DNA of 64,000 nt. It comes from BD2-11 sp965232315. GTDB taxonomy: Bacteria; Gemmatimonadota; Gemmatimonadetes; Longimicrobiales; Gaopeijiaceae. The stretch spans positions 248,001 through 312,000 of the forward strand of contig CBDDPN010000010.1 in the NCBI GenBank assembly GCA_965232315.1. Direction: 5' to 3'. The notes beneath the pieces are model-generated. The model saw only the letters and a program-made list of their open reading frames with translations. It did not search any database and was not told the origin of the DNA. Shown here in pieces: positions 8,062 through 17,257 of this stretch. The position numbers and the translations under genes are program-made. Position 1 is the first letter of the stretch. The number at the start of each line of letters is the position of its first letter.

Positions 8062-9197
8062 CGCTCCCAACCCCGTGCGACCAATTCGGAATAGGATGCC
8101 GGCCCCGCCGACGCAGGTGGTTCGTACTTCACCCGCGCCAGTCCGTCGTCGTCCCGGAAGAACCACTTGGCTTTCCCGCCCAGGTAGTCGATTGTCACGG
8201 GGTGATGGGAGATGATGACAGCCTGTTCGAGAGTGTTTCCCAGAGCTTCGGAGAGCGCCACCACCCACGGCTGCACTTCACGCAGCGAGATGTAGTTGTC
8301 GGGCTCGTCGACGAACAGCGAGGCCCTCGCCCCCCCTCCGTCGCAGAAACGCAGTAGGCAATACAGGGCGATCAGCGCCCGCTGCCCGTCCGACAACTGC
8401 CCGATCCGGTACCGCGAACGCTTGTGTGGCCGCTTGAACACAGCCTCCAATGCACGAGCATCTTCACCAGTGGCAATGAGACTCAGTGACTCAAATGAGG
8501 GAAGCACGTCACGGAGATCACCCAGTAGGTCCACGGCAGCGCCCAGCCGCTCAGGGGAGACCCTGCGGTACCACGCGACAAAATTGGTCATAGCCTGTGT
8601 CAGAAGCTCGTCCTCCGTCCTGGCTTCCTCCTCGAAGATCGGCGGGCAGGGTCGGACGATGGTCCACATCGCCAACTCCCTCTTGAAGCGAGACAGTTTC
8701 TTGTTGTCGTGCCGCTCATGCAGGGCAGCGAGTCCGGATTGCGTCCAATCGAACGGGTACTTCGGTCCTTGACTTCCGTCATCCCGGTACAGTTGAGCGT
8801 CGCCGATTCGGAACTCGAAGAGGGGTCTCTCGTCGCACAGAAGGACTTCCTCGTCAATTCGCATTAGCTTGGGTTCGCGGTGGCCGATGCTCAACCGGTA
8901 GTGGTACGAGTGACCCGCGATGTCGAGATCAAGCTCAATCTTCTGCCGCACGCCACTGTCCTCGTGGTCGCCAGCGCTGTCTTGGTGGTTGCCGGCGTAA
9001 AGCTGTGATAGGTCCCTTCGTCGGAAGACCTCGTCGACCTTTCTGCCTCGGTAGACGAGGCTCTGAATCTTCAGCAGCACGTCGAACACCGAGCTCTTGC
9101 CGGTGCCATTCGAGCCCAAGAAGACATTCAGCTCGTCGAACTTCAGTTCGAAGTTCACGAGACAGCGGAAGTTGTCCGCGTAGAATCTCTGAATCAT
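8058..9197 (-). CDS. AAA-family ATPase (OLD/ABC-like), first gene of a two-gene system
   Basis: 379 residues, ATG at 9197. Walker A is GSNGTGKSS (residues 28-36), the ABC-type signature LSDGQRALIALY precedes Walker B SLFVDEPDNYI, and VIISHHP is the switch histidine. This is the SMC/ABC-like ATPase of OLD-type and related anti-phage systems. The next gene overlaps by four bases and encodes a TOPRIM-like protein, so the pair probably forms one complex. No other gene is in the operon: 3' of it is the partner, 5' is a short gap and then the decayed Int2. Confidence 0.88.
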   Translation of the reverse strand: MIQRFYADNFRCLVNFELKFDELNVFLGSNGTGKSSVFDVLLKIQSLVYRGRKVDEVFRRRDLSQLYAGNHQDSAGDHEDSGVRQKIELDLDIAGHSYHYRLSIGHREPKLMRIDEEVLLCDERPLFEFRIGDAQLYRDDGSQGPKYPFDWTQSGLAALHERHDNKKLSRFKRELAMWTIVRPCPPIFEEEARTEDELLTQAMTNFVAWYRRVSPERLGAAVDLLGDLRDVLPSFESLSLIATGEDARALEAVFKRPHKRSRYRIGQLSDGQRALIALYCLLRFCDGGGARASLFVDEPDNYISLREVQPWVVALSEALGNTLEQAVIISHHPVTIDYLGGKAKWFFRDDDGLARVKYEPPASAGPASYSELVARGWER

Positions 9198-9447
9198 GGA
9201 TCGTCCCCCCGGGTGTCTGACTGGCGAATGGCTACGAACCCGAATCTAGCTCACCGGACTCCGTGCGCTACCGGCTAGACATCCCGGAGCCGACCCGGCG
9301 AACGGCGATCTCGACCTAGCGGGCTTCAAGGTGCCATGGTGTCCCCCCGGGAGAGGTTAGTCGCTCAACGCCGGGTCCCGCCCCCCGCGGCGCACTAACC
9401 TTGGCAGTGGTCGGGGCTTCTGAAAGGTAACGGCTCCGCGAGCGCCT

Positions 9448-10365
9448 GGCCTGCCAGCGGCGGACGCAGCGCGAAGAATCGCTCGGCGCTGGCAGCAGCG
9501 GTACGTCCCCGATCCCGGGGTTGTGTCCGCGGGCTTCTTCCAAGACCGAAAGCGCTTCGGCTGTCACCGGCGTCCGGTGCTCGTGGCCGGTCTTGTCATG
9601 CTCGCCCCGCCACCGGATGACACCGGCTCCCACGTCGATGTCCGACCACCTGAGCTTGCGGATCGCCCCGATCCGGTGACCGGTTTCGTGCGCGAGCACG
9701 AGCGCGACGCGAAAGCGCCAGTCCATCTCCACAGACACCTCCAGCAGGGCTTCGTACTCCGCCTGCGTGAGCAGCACCCGGTTCGGATTCTTCTCCCTCG
9801 GCACCATGAGGCCCCTCAGCGGGTTGGACCGCAGGAGGAGCCGTCCCTGCCGGTCCCTCGACCTCGCGGCCCAGTTGAGGATCGCGAGCAGGAACGTCAG
9901 GTCCCGTTCGACCGTTCGGTCGGACACTGGCTTTCCGCTCGGCCCGATCCTGCCCGCCTTGCGCACCCGGATGAACCTGTCCCAGTCGCGCCGCGAAAGC
10001 GTTCCGGGCCTCCGGTCCTTCCCGAAGAATCCCAAGAACATCTCCATCGCGGTCCCGTCGTAGCTCCGCGACCGCCGACTCTTGGTCGGCGTCACCTCCT
10101 CACCGTAGATTTCAAACAGCTTCTCCAAGCTGAACGGCTCGGGTTCGGTCTCCGCCTTGGCGCCGGGCTCGTGCATCGCGACGCCAGCGGCGAACTCGTC
10201 CGCCTGCCGCTTGGCCCTTGCCCAGTCGCGGTGCTTGAGGGACCGGGTGAGCCTGCGCCCGTTCTCCCGCCACTCCAACTGGTACAGGCCAGTCTTCGGA
10301 TCCGGAAAGACCCGGACCCGGTTCCGGCCCCACTCGCCGGCGCCACTGGGGCGTTGATTTCTGCG
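9448..10365 (-). pseudogene. Decayed tyrosine recombinase copy (Int2)
   Basis: Reads as a close copy of Int1 from RPSGAGEWGRNRVRVFP to SRCVRRWQA, but both ends are gone. The MMARTKR start is replaced by unrelated codons after a TAG stop, and the catalytic HSLRR and tyrosine segments are missing; after 9448 the frame runs about 43 unrelated residues to a stop at 9316. R and K catalytic residues remain, but no nucleophile. Neither the upstream 16-mer nor the downstream palindrome is present. This is a relic of a third insertion or of recombination between copies. Confidence 0.85.
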
Positions 10366-10603
10366 GTTTGTTGAGGAGCCGCCGCGGCACTAGGAGGCCG
10401 CCCGGCATGGTCGGTCCCCGGAAGTGCGTCTGGAGCCGGGACTGCGCAAACTGCCGCCCGCGACATCCGCGTCCCGTCCTTGCGCGGCGATGCCGAACAG
10501 CCCGGCGGCCAGCTGGTCGGCGAACGGGTTCTCCGCCGCCGCGGCGGCGCGATCTCCGGGGGTCTGAGGGGGCACCGCTTTTTTTCGGGTTGCGCGGTTC
10601 GCT

Positions 10604-11434
10604 CTACCGTCCGCGCGGCCTCGTCGGCGGATCGTGTTTGGTGTAGAAGCTGGCGCCAGGTGGATAACCGGGATGCGGGCATGGGCTGTCGATAACCCCC
10701 ACCTCGTAGAGCTCGTTGGTCGCGTCGTCGAGCGCGTCGTATTCCTCCTTCGTCGGTTTCCGCCCGTCGGACATTGGGGACAGGTCCACCCCCTCGTGGA
10801 ACGTGAACACCGGCTGGCCGTTCACGACCGCCAGCGTGCCGAACGGCGGCGCGAGATCCCCGATGAAGTGACACATCTCGTAGAACCCCGGGACCTTCGG
10901 CCGGAAAGCACCCCCAAGTCTGGCCCGCGCCTCGGCGAGGTCGGTACGGACCCGCCAACGGTTCGCCCGTAGCTTCTTCATGCCGACCTCGATGCCGCGC
11001 CGAGGGTCAATCTGGAGCAGGTTCCACAAGCTGCCGGCCCCCGCCTCGTACATTCGGAGAACGGCGTCGAAGTCGCCTTGATTCCACATCACAAGCAGGA
11101 TTTCGCGTGCGCCCTCGCTTTCGGGGTTGGCGGTCGCGATGGCGACCAGCCGTTCAGCGAAGGCGTCCCGCTCGGCTTGTGGCAATGGGGAGCCGATGCC
11201 CTCCAACTGTTTCCATTGCCTACCACCGAAACCACGAAGAATGGCACCGGCGGCCATTGCCGCCTGTTTCGTCTCCCCGTCCGTGGCCAGCGCGACCAGG
11301 ACCGAATCGATGGTCCAGGCCCGATGTATTTGCTCGATGCGTTGCAGACTGGCTTCGGCAGGTGCCTGCCCCACCAGCCCAGCCGGAGCCAGCAGCAGGA
11401 CCGCCGCCGCCAGTGATGTTGCCATGTTTCGCAT
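10604..11434 (-). CDS. Secreted protein of unknown function
   Basis: 276 residues from the ATG at 11434, with GGAA-rich leader; the second Met three codons on is an alternative. The signal peptide is MATSLAAAVLLLAPAGLVGQ, cleaved before APAEA. The mature part is predicted alpha-helical with repeated Ala/Leu/Glu segments (LQRIEQIHRAW, ATDGETKQAAMAAGAILR), suggestive of HEAT-like helices, then FYEMCHFIGDLAPPFGTLAV. It follows the 11469 lipoprotein on the same strand with a 34 bp gap and may share its transcript. No catalytic motif recognised. Confidence 0.7.
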   Translation of the reverse strand: MRNMATSLAAAVLLLAPAGLVGQAPAEASLQRIEQIHRAWTIDSVLVALATDGETKQAAMAAGAILRGFGGRQWKQLEGIGSPLPQAERDAFAERLVAIATANPESEGAREILLVMWNQGDFDAVLRMYEAGAGSLWNLLQIDPRRGIEVGMKKLRANRWRVRTDLAEARARLGGAFRPKVPGFYEMCHFIGDLAPPFGTLAVVNGQPVFTFHEGVDLSPMSDGRKPTKEEYDALDDATNELYEVGVIDSPCPHPGYPPGASFYTKHDPPTRPRGR

Positions 11435-11468
11435 TTCCGAATGTTCCTTTCCGAAGTGTTGAATGGAC

Positions 11469-12794
11469 CTACTTGTGGACGGCCCAGTCCCAATAGCTGC
11501 CGTATCTGTAGAGCCACCACTCCCAACCGGCATAGCTGGGCGGATCGCGCTCTTCGGCCAAGCGCCTCATCTCGTCGTGCGCGTCGGTCGCCTCCTGCTT
11601 CGCCGCCGTCACGACCGCGCTTCTCGACATGCCAACCAGCCCGTCCCACACGGCGTAGATGTCGTGTTCCCCGACCACCTTGGCGAAGTCGTTCAGGTGA
11701 CCCTGTTCGTGCTGCTCGACGACCGTCACCATCCGCTTGTACCCCGATATGTCCAAGCACTTCGTGTTCACGTAGTGCTCGTTGGCCTTGGTGACGCCCG
11801 ATCCGCAGGCCTCCACCAGATCGGGTTCCCCCGCCAGCGGATGCTTCGGCCCGCCACTCGTCAGGACCGGCGCGAGCTGGGCGGAGACGGCCACGGGCGC
11901 GTTCACGGCCGACACGTAGAATCGGCCTTCCCACGGCCCCGTTGCCGAGTCCACCGCGAAGCTGTCGTCCCCGCGGTTGAAGAAGTCGTCGCCGCACAGG
12001 TCGGGCATCGCGGCGCCCCATCTCGTGCCGGCGGGCTTCCAACTAGCGCTAACGCCGGCGCACTCGATGTCGGCCCAGCGCACGTTCATGTCACTCTGCC
12101 AGCTCCACCCCCGGCCATTCACGGCGATGACCGCCTTCGCGGGCTCGAAGGCCGTCCCGTTCACCAGACCCGTCACCTGCATGGTCCCCGACAGCACCGC
12201 CCTGCCCCCCCACGACGTTCCGCCCGATTGCGTGGCCCCGGTCTCCGGGAATGACCACTGGAGGCCGGAGAAGATGGCCGACGACTCGTCGGCGGACAGG
12301 GTGCAGGTGACGTCGGTCCCCCGTTCAACGCCTCCGTCGGGATCGCATTCCAGTTTGACCGTCAGCGTGTCGCTCTCCGTGCCGCCGCCGCCGCCGGGAT
12401 CGTCGGGGTCCTCGGGGACGCAATAGACGATCCGCTTGCCCACCACCACCCACACGCCCTCCCTTTTTTCGATGGTGAGGATGACGTAGCAGTCTCCCGG
12501 ACCAACGTCCCCGGAACCGCTCGTCCCGTCCTCCCCCTCCCATTCCACGACGTAGCCAATGACCGTAGTGTCCTTGAAGATGCTGTCGTCCCGCATCGTC
12601 ACGCTGTCGGAGAGCGCCTCAAGCGTGCCTGCCCGGGTGTGCGCCGCGACCGAATCGGCGGACGCCGAATCGGTGGCCATGTCTCCGGCGACGGGCGGCC
12701 CGGCATCGCCCAATGGGGGCATGGTGGCATCCTGGCCGCAGGCCGCAAGCAGCGCGAGCGCCGCCGCAAGCCCCACGTTCGTTCGTGTTCTCAT
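11469..12794 (-). CDS. Lipoprotein with HExxH zinc-peptidase-like motif
   Basis: 441 residues. The N-terminus is a lipoprotein signal (GLAAALALLAACG, lipidated Cys in LAAC). A low-complexity Ser/Asp/Gly linker follows, then immunoglobulin-like beta-strands (TVKLECDPDGGVERGTDVTC and RAVLSGTMQVTGLVNG). Near the C-terminus, VVEQHEQGHLNDF holds H362-E363-x-x-H366, the zincin signature. A later Glu or His needed as third ligand cannot be assigned. It is the first of the minus-strand genes after 12.8 kb, with a 250 bp gap to the next pair upstream. Surface peptidase is plausible but unproven. Confidence 0.75.
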   Translation of the reverse strand: MRTRTNVGLAAALALLAACGQDATMPPLGDAGPPVAGDMATDSASADSVAAHTRAGTLEALSDSVTMRDDSIFKDTTVIGYVVEWEGEDGTSGSGDVGPGDCYVILTIEKREGVWVVVGKRIVYCVPEDPDDPGGGGGTESDTLTVKLECDPDGGVERGTDVTCTLSADESSAIFSGLQWSFPETGATQSGGTSWGGRAVLSGTMQVTGLVNGTAFEPAKAVIAVNGRGWSWQSDMNVRWADIECAGVSASWKPAGTRWGAAMPDLCGDDFFNRGDDSFAVDSATGPWEGRFYVSAVNAPVAVSAQLAPVLTSGGPKHPLAGEPDLVEACGSGVTKANEHYVNTKCLDISGYKRMVTVVEQHEQGHLNDFAKVVGEHDIYAVWDGLVGMSRSAVVTAAKQEATDAHDEMRRLAEERDPPSYAGWEWWLYRYGSYWDWAVHK

Positions 12795-13047
12795 GGTCGT
12801 TCTCTCCTTCGCGCAAGATACGGGCGCTCCGATCGTGTCGCCAAATGGTGGGGTGCCGCCCGCGGTTGGCCGAGGTTAGCTGCCGAACGGTTCACCGGGC
12901 GGACACGGCGAGCAGGGCAGCGGGCTGTTGATCCGTGTAAGGGTCACGTCTCCTTCTCATTCGGGCTTGTGTGTGGCCCTCGACACCACCCCGTAGGGGT
13001 CCATGGGGCCGATGTCCAGAGCCGAGGCTTTGAGGGGGCCGGCCGGA

Positions 13048-13641
13048 CTAGCAGACATCCGCGCATTCGCCGGGAACCACGCGCCAGATCGTCAGCCAGA
13101 GCGCCTCTTCCTCGTAGTGGCGGGCGTCCGGGCGGATCTTGAATTCCCAAACGCCGTGGCACCAGAACCACGAGCACGCCTTGGGGTTCGGCTCGTCCGG
13201 CCAGCGTGGGTCGATCCCGGCGTCCATCGCTGAGGGCGCGCGGTCGACCGCGACCTCCCACTCGCTGTTCGGTAGCAGCCCCCAGGACGCAGTGCCCTGC
13301 GACACCAGTTCGCCCGTCTGCGAGAGTGTCACGTCCACGAAGACGAGACCGGACTCGGGCACGGCGAAGCAGCCCGACGGCAGGTGATTCGACCCGAGCG
13401 TCACCGTGTCCGCGTCCCATCGCACCGCCACCTCTAGACCGGCGAGGCCGACTGGGTCGATGATCGAGTTGCGGAGCGTAAGCCTGTCCCCTTCAAAGGA
13501 GATGGTCCTGACACCGAGTGGCACCGTGACCTCGAGACACGCGCCGCCGGATTCCTCGGTTACGTCGGCACACGCCACGAGCGCGAGCAGCGCGACCGCC
13601 GTTGCCCGCACCACTCCCCTTCTGGCTGCCGCGCTCCTCAT
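13048..13641 (-). CDS. Lipoprotein, second gene of a coupled pair
   Basis: 197 residues. Lipoprotein signal ATAVALLALVACAD with lipobox LVAC. The mature part is beta-rich (ISFEGDRLTLRNSIID, LEVAVRWDADTVTLG) and ends with paired cysteines (CSWFWCHG and CADVC), so disulphides are likely in the periplasm or outside. Its ATG overlaps the stop of the 13638 gene (ATGA), indicating translational coupling to that metallopeptidase-like protein. Possibly a pro-region, inhibitor or chaperone for it; this is inference. Confidence 0.7.
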   Translation of the reverse strand: MRSAAARRGVVRATAVALLALVACADVTEESGGACLEVTVPLGVRTISFEGDRLTLRNSIIDPVGLAGLEVAVRWDADTVTLGSNHLPSGCFAVPESGLVFVDVTLSQTGELVSQGTASWGLLPNSEWEVAVDRAPSAMDAGIDPRWPDEPNPKACSWFWCHGVWEFKIRPDARHYEEEALWLTIWRVVPGECADVC

Positions 13642-15386
13642 CCGATGTTCTGTAGCCAGGTGTCCCGGATGTCGTTGGCGTTCCAGCCCCGTGGCTCCGT
13701 CGCGCCCTCGCCCGCACTCTCTGGCGCGCGGATGCCGCGAAACTCGCGGTTGTGGACCGTACTGTTGACGCGGTTCTCAAGGCACCATACGAAATCGGAG
13801 ACGTTCTCGCGGTCGTGGGTTCGGACGATGCCGAACTCGTTCCTGCGCTGCACCTTGCAAGTCCGGAATACGGTCATCACGTAGTAGGCCGAGTAGTTCG
13901 TGTCGTCGTCGCCATCGCTCACCGAGTCGATCAGGTCCCAGAACAACGCCGCGACGTAGCCCTCGGTCAGTGGCTCCCGGTCCGATCCGTCCGTTGGCGG
14001 AGACTCGAAGTTGTAGGACGGGTGCGGGTCGCGCGACCCGATCTTCCCGGCGTAGTCGGCGAGGCCCTCTTGGAACGCGCAACGGTAGCCCGACTCCTCC
14101 CAAAGTTCGTGCGTGCGGCAAGCGTATTCGGTGTCCCACAGTCCACCGAGCGCCTTGTGGTGCAAGGCGTGTCCGTACTCGTGGGCGGCCGTGAACTTGT
14201 TCCAAAAGGAATACGGGCCGAAAACGATGCGGTCGGACGTTTGCAGGTAGTAAGAGCGGCCGCCGTGCCCCATGTCGGTCCCCCAGCTTTGCCGTGCCTT
14301 GAAATAGCCGCCGAACCCCGAGTCGATCCGCGGGATCGCCTCCTTCAGGTTCGACCACGGCATGTAGGTGTGATCGGTGCCGACGACCTGCATGGAGGTG
14401 TTGCAATCGTCGGCAGTCGCCTCCCAGTACCCGAGGAACGAGCCGCTTCCCACCTCGGACGTTGCCGGCAGATTCCCGCCGCCTGCCAAATAGTAGCCCT
14501 CCGCGGGGCACCTGAAGCGTACGATGCCGCTTGTCGGCACCGTGTAGCTCTGCGTCGCCCCCGTGATGTAGTCCGGATCCTCTACGCTCGCGGTGTTGGC
14601 CCAGATGGTCGCGCCGACGGCAGGTCGCAGATGCAGGCCGCGCTCGTTGTACAGGACCTTGACCTGAACCGAGGATCCGTAGCTGGCGGTCAGCGCTCCA
14701 GATGCGGTCGCTTGGCCGGTCTGGTTCGCTCGGTATGGCGCCTTCGGCCGGAACGGGCCGGGCACCGGGGCGGTGCGGCTTGGGAACGCCAACGCATCGA
14801 GTGTACCCCAAAGCGTACCGCCACCCTCCATGACGAACATCCACGCCTTGCGGTAGACATCGTCGAGGATGTAGGGACTGTTCCTCGGGCCGCGTGTGTC
14901 CGCCTGCACCGCAACATGGTAGGTGCCCGCCTCGACCGTCCCGACAGCGAGCTCCTTTATCCAGACATCGTCTGCGGTCATCGCGGGCAGCGTCCAACGG
15001 GCAACGACCGGGAGCTTGGCGTTCGGCGGATAGGAGAGACGCTTGCCCGATCCGGAATGAGCCATAGCCGCTTGGGTCGGGAGCGTGACCGTCACCTCAC
15101 CGCCGGAGATATCCTCAATGGCGCGCCCTTCGAGCCGGAGCGTGACCGGCAGGTCGGGGAGAACCGCTCCGACGGCAACGATCTCGATGGCGAGTCGCGG
15201 TCGGAACGGGTCGACGATCTCGGTGACAAGAGCATCGGACCCGGCACGGACCACAGCGGGGAACCTCTCGATCGTCGTGGGATCACCGGGCAAGGGGGAT
15301 GGATCGACGCCCAACGGATCGTCGGTGCAGGCTGTGGCAAGCAGCACGCCTCCTACTGCAAGAACGTTCGTTCCAAGCTTGCTCAT
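13638..15386 (-). CDS. Lipoprotein with HEYGH metallopeptidase motif
   Basis: 582 residues from the ATG at 15386 (MSKLGTNVLAVGGVLLATAC, lipobox ATAC); the frame opens nine codons earlier but the signal peptide fixes this start. The N-terminal ~200 residues look like beta-sandwich domains. AAHEYGHALHHKALGG contains H402-E403-x-x-H406, and the downstream ECAF/EGLADYAGK stretch could supply the third ligand (E in EGLADY, as in gluzincin-like folds). It would be an exported zinc peptidase anchored by lipid. Coupled by a four-base overlap to the 13048 lipoprotein. Confidence 0.8.
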   Translation of the reverse strand: MSKLGTNVLAVGGVLLATACTDDPLGVDPSPLPGDPTTIERFPAVVRAGSDALVTEIVDPFRPRLAIEIVAVGAVLPDLPVTLRLEGRAIEDISGGEVTVTLPTQAAMAHSGSGKRLSYPPNAKLPVVARWTLPAMTADDVWIKELAVGTVEAGTYHVAVQADTRGPRNSPYILDDVYRKAWMFVMEGGGTLWGTLDALAFPSRTAPVPGPFRPKAPYRANQTGQATASGALTASYGSSVQVKVLYNERGLHLRPAVGATIWANTASVEDPDYITGATQSYTVPTSGIVRFRCPAEGYYLAGGGNLPATSEVGSGSFLGYWEATADDCNTSMQVVGTDHTYMPWSNLKEAIPRIDSGFGGYFKARQSWGTDMGHGGRSYYLQTSDRIVFGPYSFWNKFTAAHEYGHALHHKALGGLWDTEYACRTHELWEESGYRCAFQEGLADYAGKIGSRDPHPSYNFESPPTDGSDREPLTEGYVAALFWDLIDSVSDGDDDTNYSAYYVMTVFRTCKVQRRNEFGIVRTHDRENVSDFVWCLENRVNSTVHNREFRGIRAPESAGEGATEPRGWNANDIRDTWLQNIG

Positions 15387-15914
15387 GGTACTCTCTTTCT
15401 TCTGAGTTCTCAACGGTTCACTCGCGTCCCTCGGACCGCTGACAGCCTTGGCAGTCCTCCCCGCACATTCATTATCGACAAGACGGGCAGCCCCCCATAG
15501 CGGGAGAATCCCGTCACTATGGGGGGAAATCCCCGTCAGCCAGCGCCGTTGCGTCCCGGATGGTGGACGGGAGCCTGTGACCCCGTGAGAGCTTTGGGGT
15601 ACGCGTGATGTTCACGAACCCTGGGGATCGCCGACCTCTCGGAAGCGCGCGAAGTGAGCCATCACGGTGCGGGAGCGAGCAGCCGACCCAGTCGGCACGG
15701 AAGGCCCGCGTTGTCCGGCGGTGACCCCGGTATCCCAGACGGCTCTCTCGTTCGGCGGAGTCCGGTCGGGGGGTAGTCGTCTTCCTTTCCATGGGATTGC
15801 CGACAGCCGACGTACTTCCCGTGGTGTAGCGTAGGCCTTGGCTTGTCAGCTAACTTTTAGTCGCCGTCCGACCGTATCGCATCCCTCACAATCCGGAGAT
15901 CGGAAACCGAATCC
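15387..15914. other. Divergent intergenic region
   Basis: Separates the minus-strand metallopeptidase group from the plus-strand pair, so it should hold promoters for both. It contains the strong hairpin at 15491-15526. No gene recognised. Confidence 0.5.
15491..15526. repeat. Nested hairpin with AGCGGGAGAATC core
   Basis: Outer arms CCCCCCATAG (15491-15500) and CTATGGGGGG (15517-15526) pair perfectly; inside, CGGGA and TCCCG pair around GAA, with an unpaired TCA. ATAGCGGGAGAATC (15497-15510) recurs in the same orientation at 17440-17453. Could be a terminator, a regulatory hairpin or a folded recombination site. Confidence 0.7.
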
Positions 15915-16451
15915 ATGACACCCAACGAACGCAGGGTCAGCGCCTTTCTGGTGCTGCTCCTCGTAGGATCCCTCATCATCGAGCTTGGGGGATTCGTTCT
16001 CCCCGTCACCCAAACGCAGGAGTGTTACACGACGAGCCCCGAGGAGATGTGTGTCGAGACCGAAAGCGGCTGGGTGGTTACCGTCCCGATGTCGACCAGC
16101 TTCATCAACGAGATCCTGCCCGTCCTCGATGGCATGAGCCTTTCCCACGATCTCAGTTCGAATTCTCCTCATTGGAGCATGTGCAACGACATGTACGACC
16201 AGCTGCACGGCAATTTGCGGACGTTGATCGCGTCCGGCTCGGCTCGCGAATACAACGACGCCAACAATCCCTCGAACGGCTTCCACGTCAACGACCACTC
16301 GTGGCCCCACTACGGCTTCAACAGGGGCCGGTGGGGCCTGAACGGCAGACCGGGCTCGCTCGCCCATGAGTCGGCACACCATGTCGGCGTGCATCACAAC
16401 AGCGGCGCGCTGAACTCGTACAACGCGGGCGACATCTGCTTCGACTACTAG
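15915..16451 (+). CDS. Exported metzincin-like protein (HExxHxxGxxH)
   Basis: 178 residues, ATG at 15915. A single N-terminal hydrophobic helix (FLVLLLVGSLIIELGGFVL) acts as signal or anchor. Near the C-terminus, LAHESAHHVGVHHN gives H151-E152-x-x-H155-x-x-G158-x-x-H161, the full metzincin zinc-binding consensus, with no obvious Met-turn since the protein ends 17 residues later. Four cysteines suggest disulphides. The following lipoprotein starts 18 bp downstream, so the two form an operon. The shortness and missing Met-turn leave catalytic activity uncertain. Confidence 0.72.
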   Translation: MTPNERRVSAFLVLLLVGSLIIELGGFVLPVTQTQECYTTSPEEMCVETESGWVVTVPMSTSFINEILPVLDGMSLSHDLSSNSPHWSMCNDMYDQLHGNLRTLIASGSAREYNDANNPSNGFHVNDHSWPHYGFNRGRWGLNGRPGSLAHESAHHVGVHHNSGALNSYNAGDICFDY

Positions 16452-16468
16452 GAGAATAGGAGAAAACC

Positions 16469-17008
16469 ATGAAACGCACGCTGACTCTGGCGCTTGCCCT
16501 CCTCGCGCTCTCCTGCGGCGATAACTTCGGAGAGAGCATGACGCCGCTTCCGCAGGAGGAGCCAGACACGATGCCCACCACCATCCCGCTGGAGCGCCAA
16601 GGCGCTGCGGTGCGCTTGGCCGATGATGTGCGCTATCCGCTCGTAAACGCCGCCCTCAAGCACGTCATGGAGAACGGCGAGTTCACGGGAGTTGCCCGGC
16701 ACACGAGGGTTCGGATCGACGCGAGCCGGATCTTCGGCGGGAACTACGCTGGCGAGCCGGTGCGGATCGACGGACGCGATTACGCGCGCTTCGTCGCTGG
16801 CGACAACAGCATGTCCATCCGCGACGGGGAATACATCCTGTCCATCCGCGGGCTGCACATGGAAGCCGGCGGACGCTACAGGGTCTCCGTCGGGATCGGC
16901 TACATGCACCCCGAGTACGGGTGGGGCGGCGTCCTGTACGAGATGCACTTGCGTGAAAGTGACGACGGCTGGCAGGTCGAGACGATGACGGCCAAGCTGC
17001 ATACCTGA
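16469..17008 (+). CDS. Lipoprotein of unknown function
   Basis: 179 residues, ATG at 16469 with AGGAGAAAACC upstream. Lipoprotein signal LALALLALSCGD, lipobox LSC. The mature part contains VRYPLVNAALKHVMENGEF and a beta-rich half (RVRIDASRIFGG, YRVSVGIGYMHPEYGWGG). Eighteen bases after the metzincin-like gene, so probably co-transcribed and perhaps functionally linked with it. Family not recognised. Confidence 0.65.
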   Translation: MKRTLTLALALLALSCGDNFGESMTPLPQEEPDTMPTTIPLERQGAAVRLADDVRYPLVNAALKHVMENGEFTGVARHTRVRIDASRIFGGNYAGEPVRIDGRDYARFVAGDNSMSIRDGEYILSIRGLHMEAGGRYRVSVGIGYMHPEYGWGGVLYEMHLRESDDGWQVETMTAKLHT

Positions 17009-17257
17009 CTTCAAGCGGCTGGATGGATCTCGTGAAGTTTGGAATCCGGTGGAAGCGGGTTGCGAGATCGCCACGCGAGTCCCCCTCGGAGAGCGGTCGT
17101 GTCGAGCAGGCGACCCCGCCCCAATCCCTCGGACAGGTGGCCATGCAGGAACGGCCCCATGGAGCCCATTGGCCACTCCCGCGGCTTCCCGGCATTTGAG
17201 ACGGTTTTGCCGCCGTCTGTGGGCGGCCAAACCAGATACAGACCAGCGGCAAGAATG

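Noticed and set aside
848..10374. Possible duplication of whole segments around Int1 and Int2
   Set aside because: The similarity is restricted to the recombinase gene; flanks differ, so only the genes are copies.
13752..15500. 582-codon open frame on the plus strand
   Set aside because: Antisense to the HEYGH metallopeptidase gene, which has a signal peptide and clear motifs.
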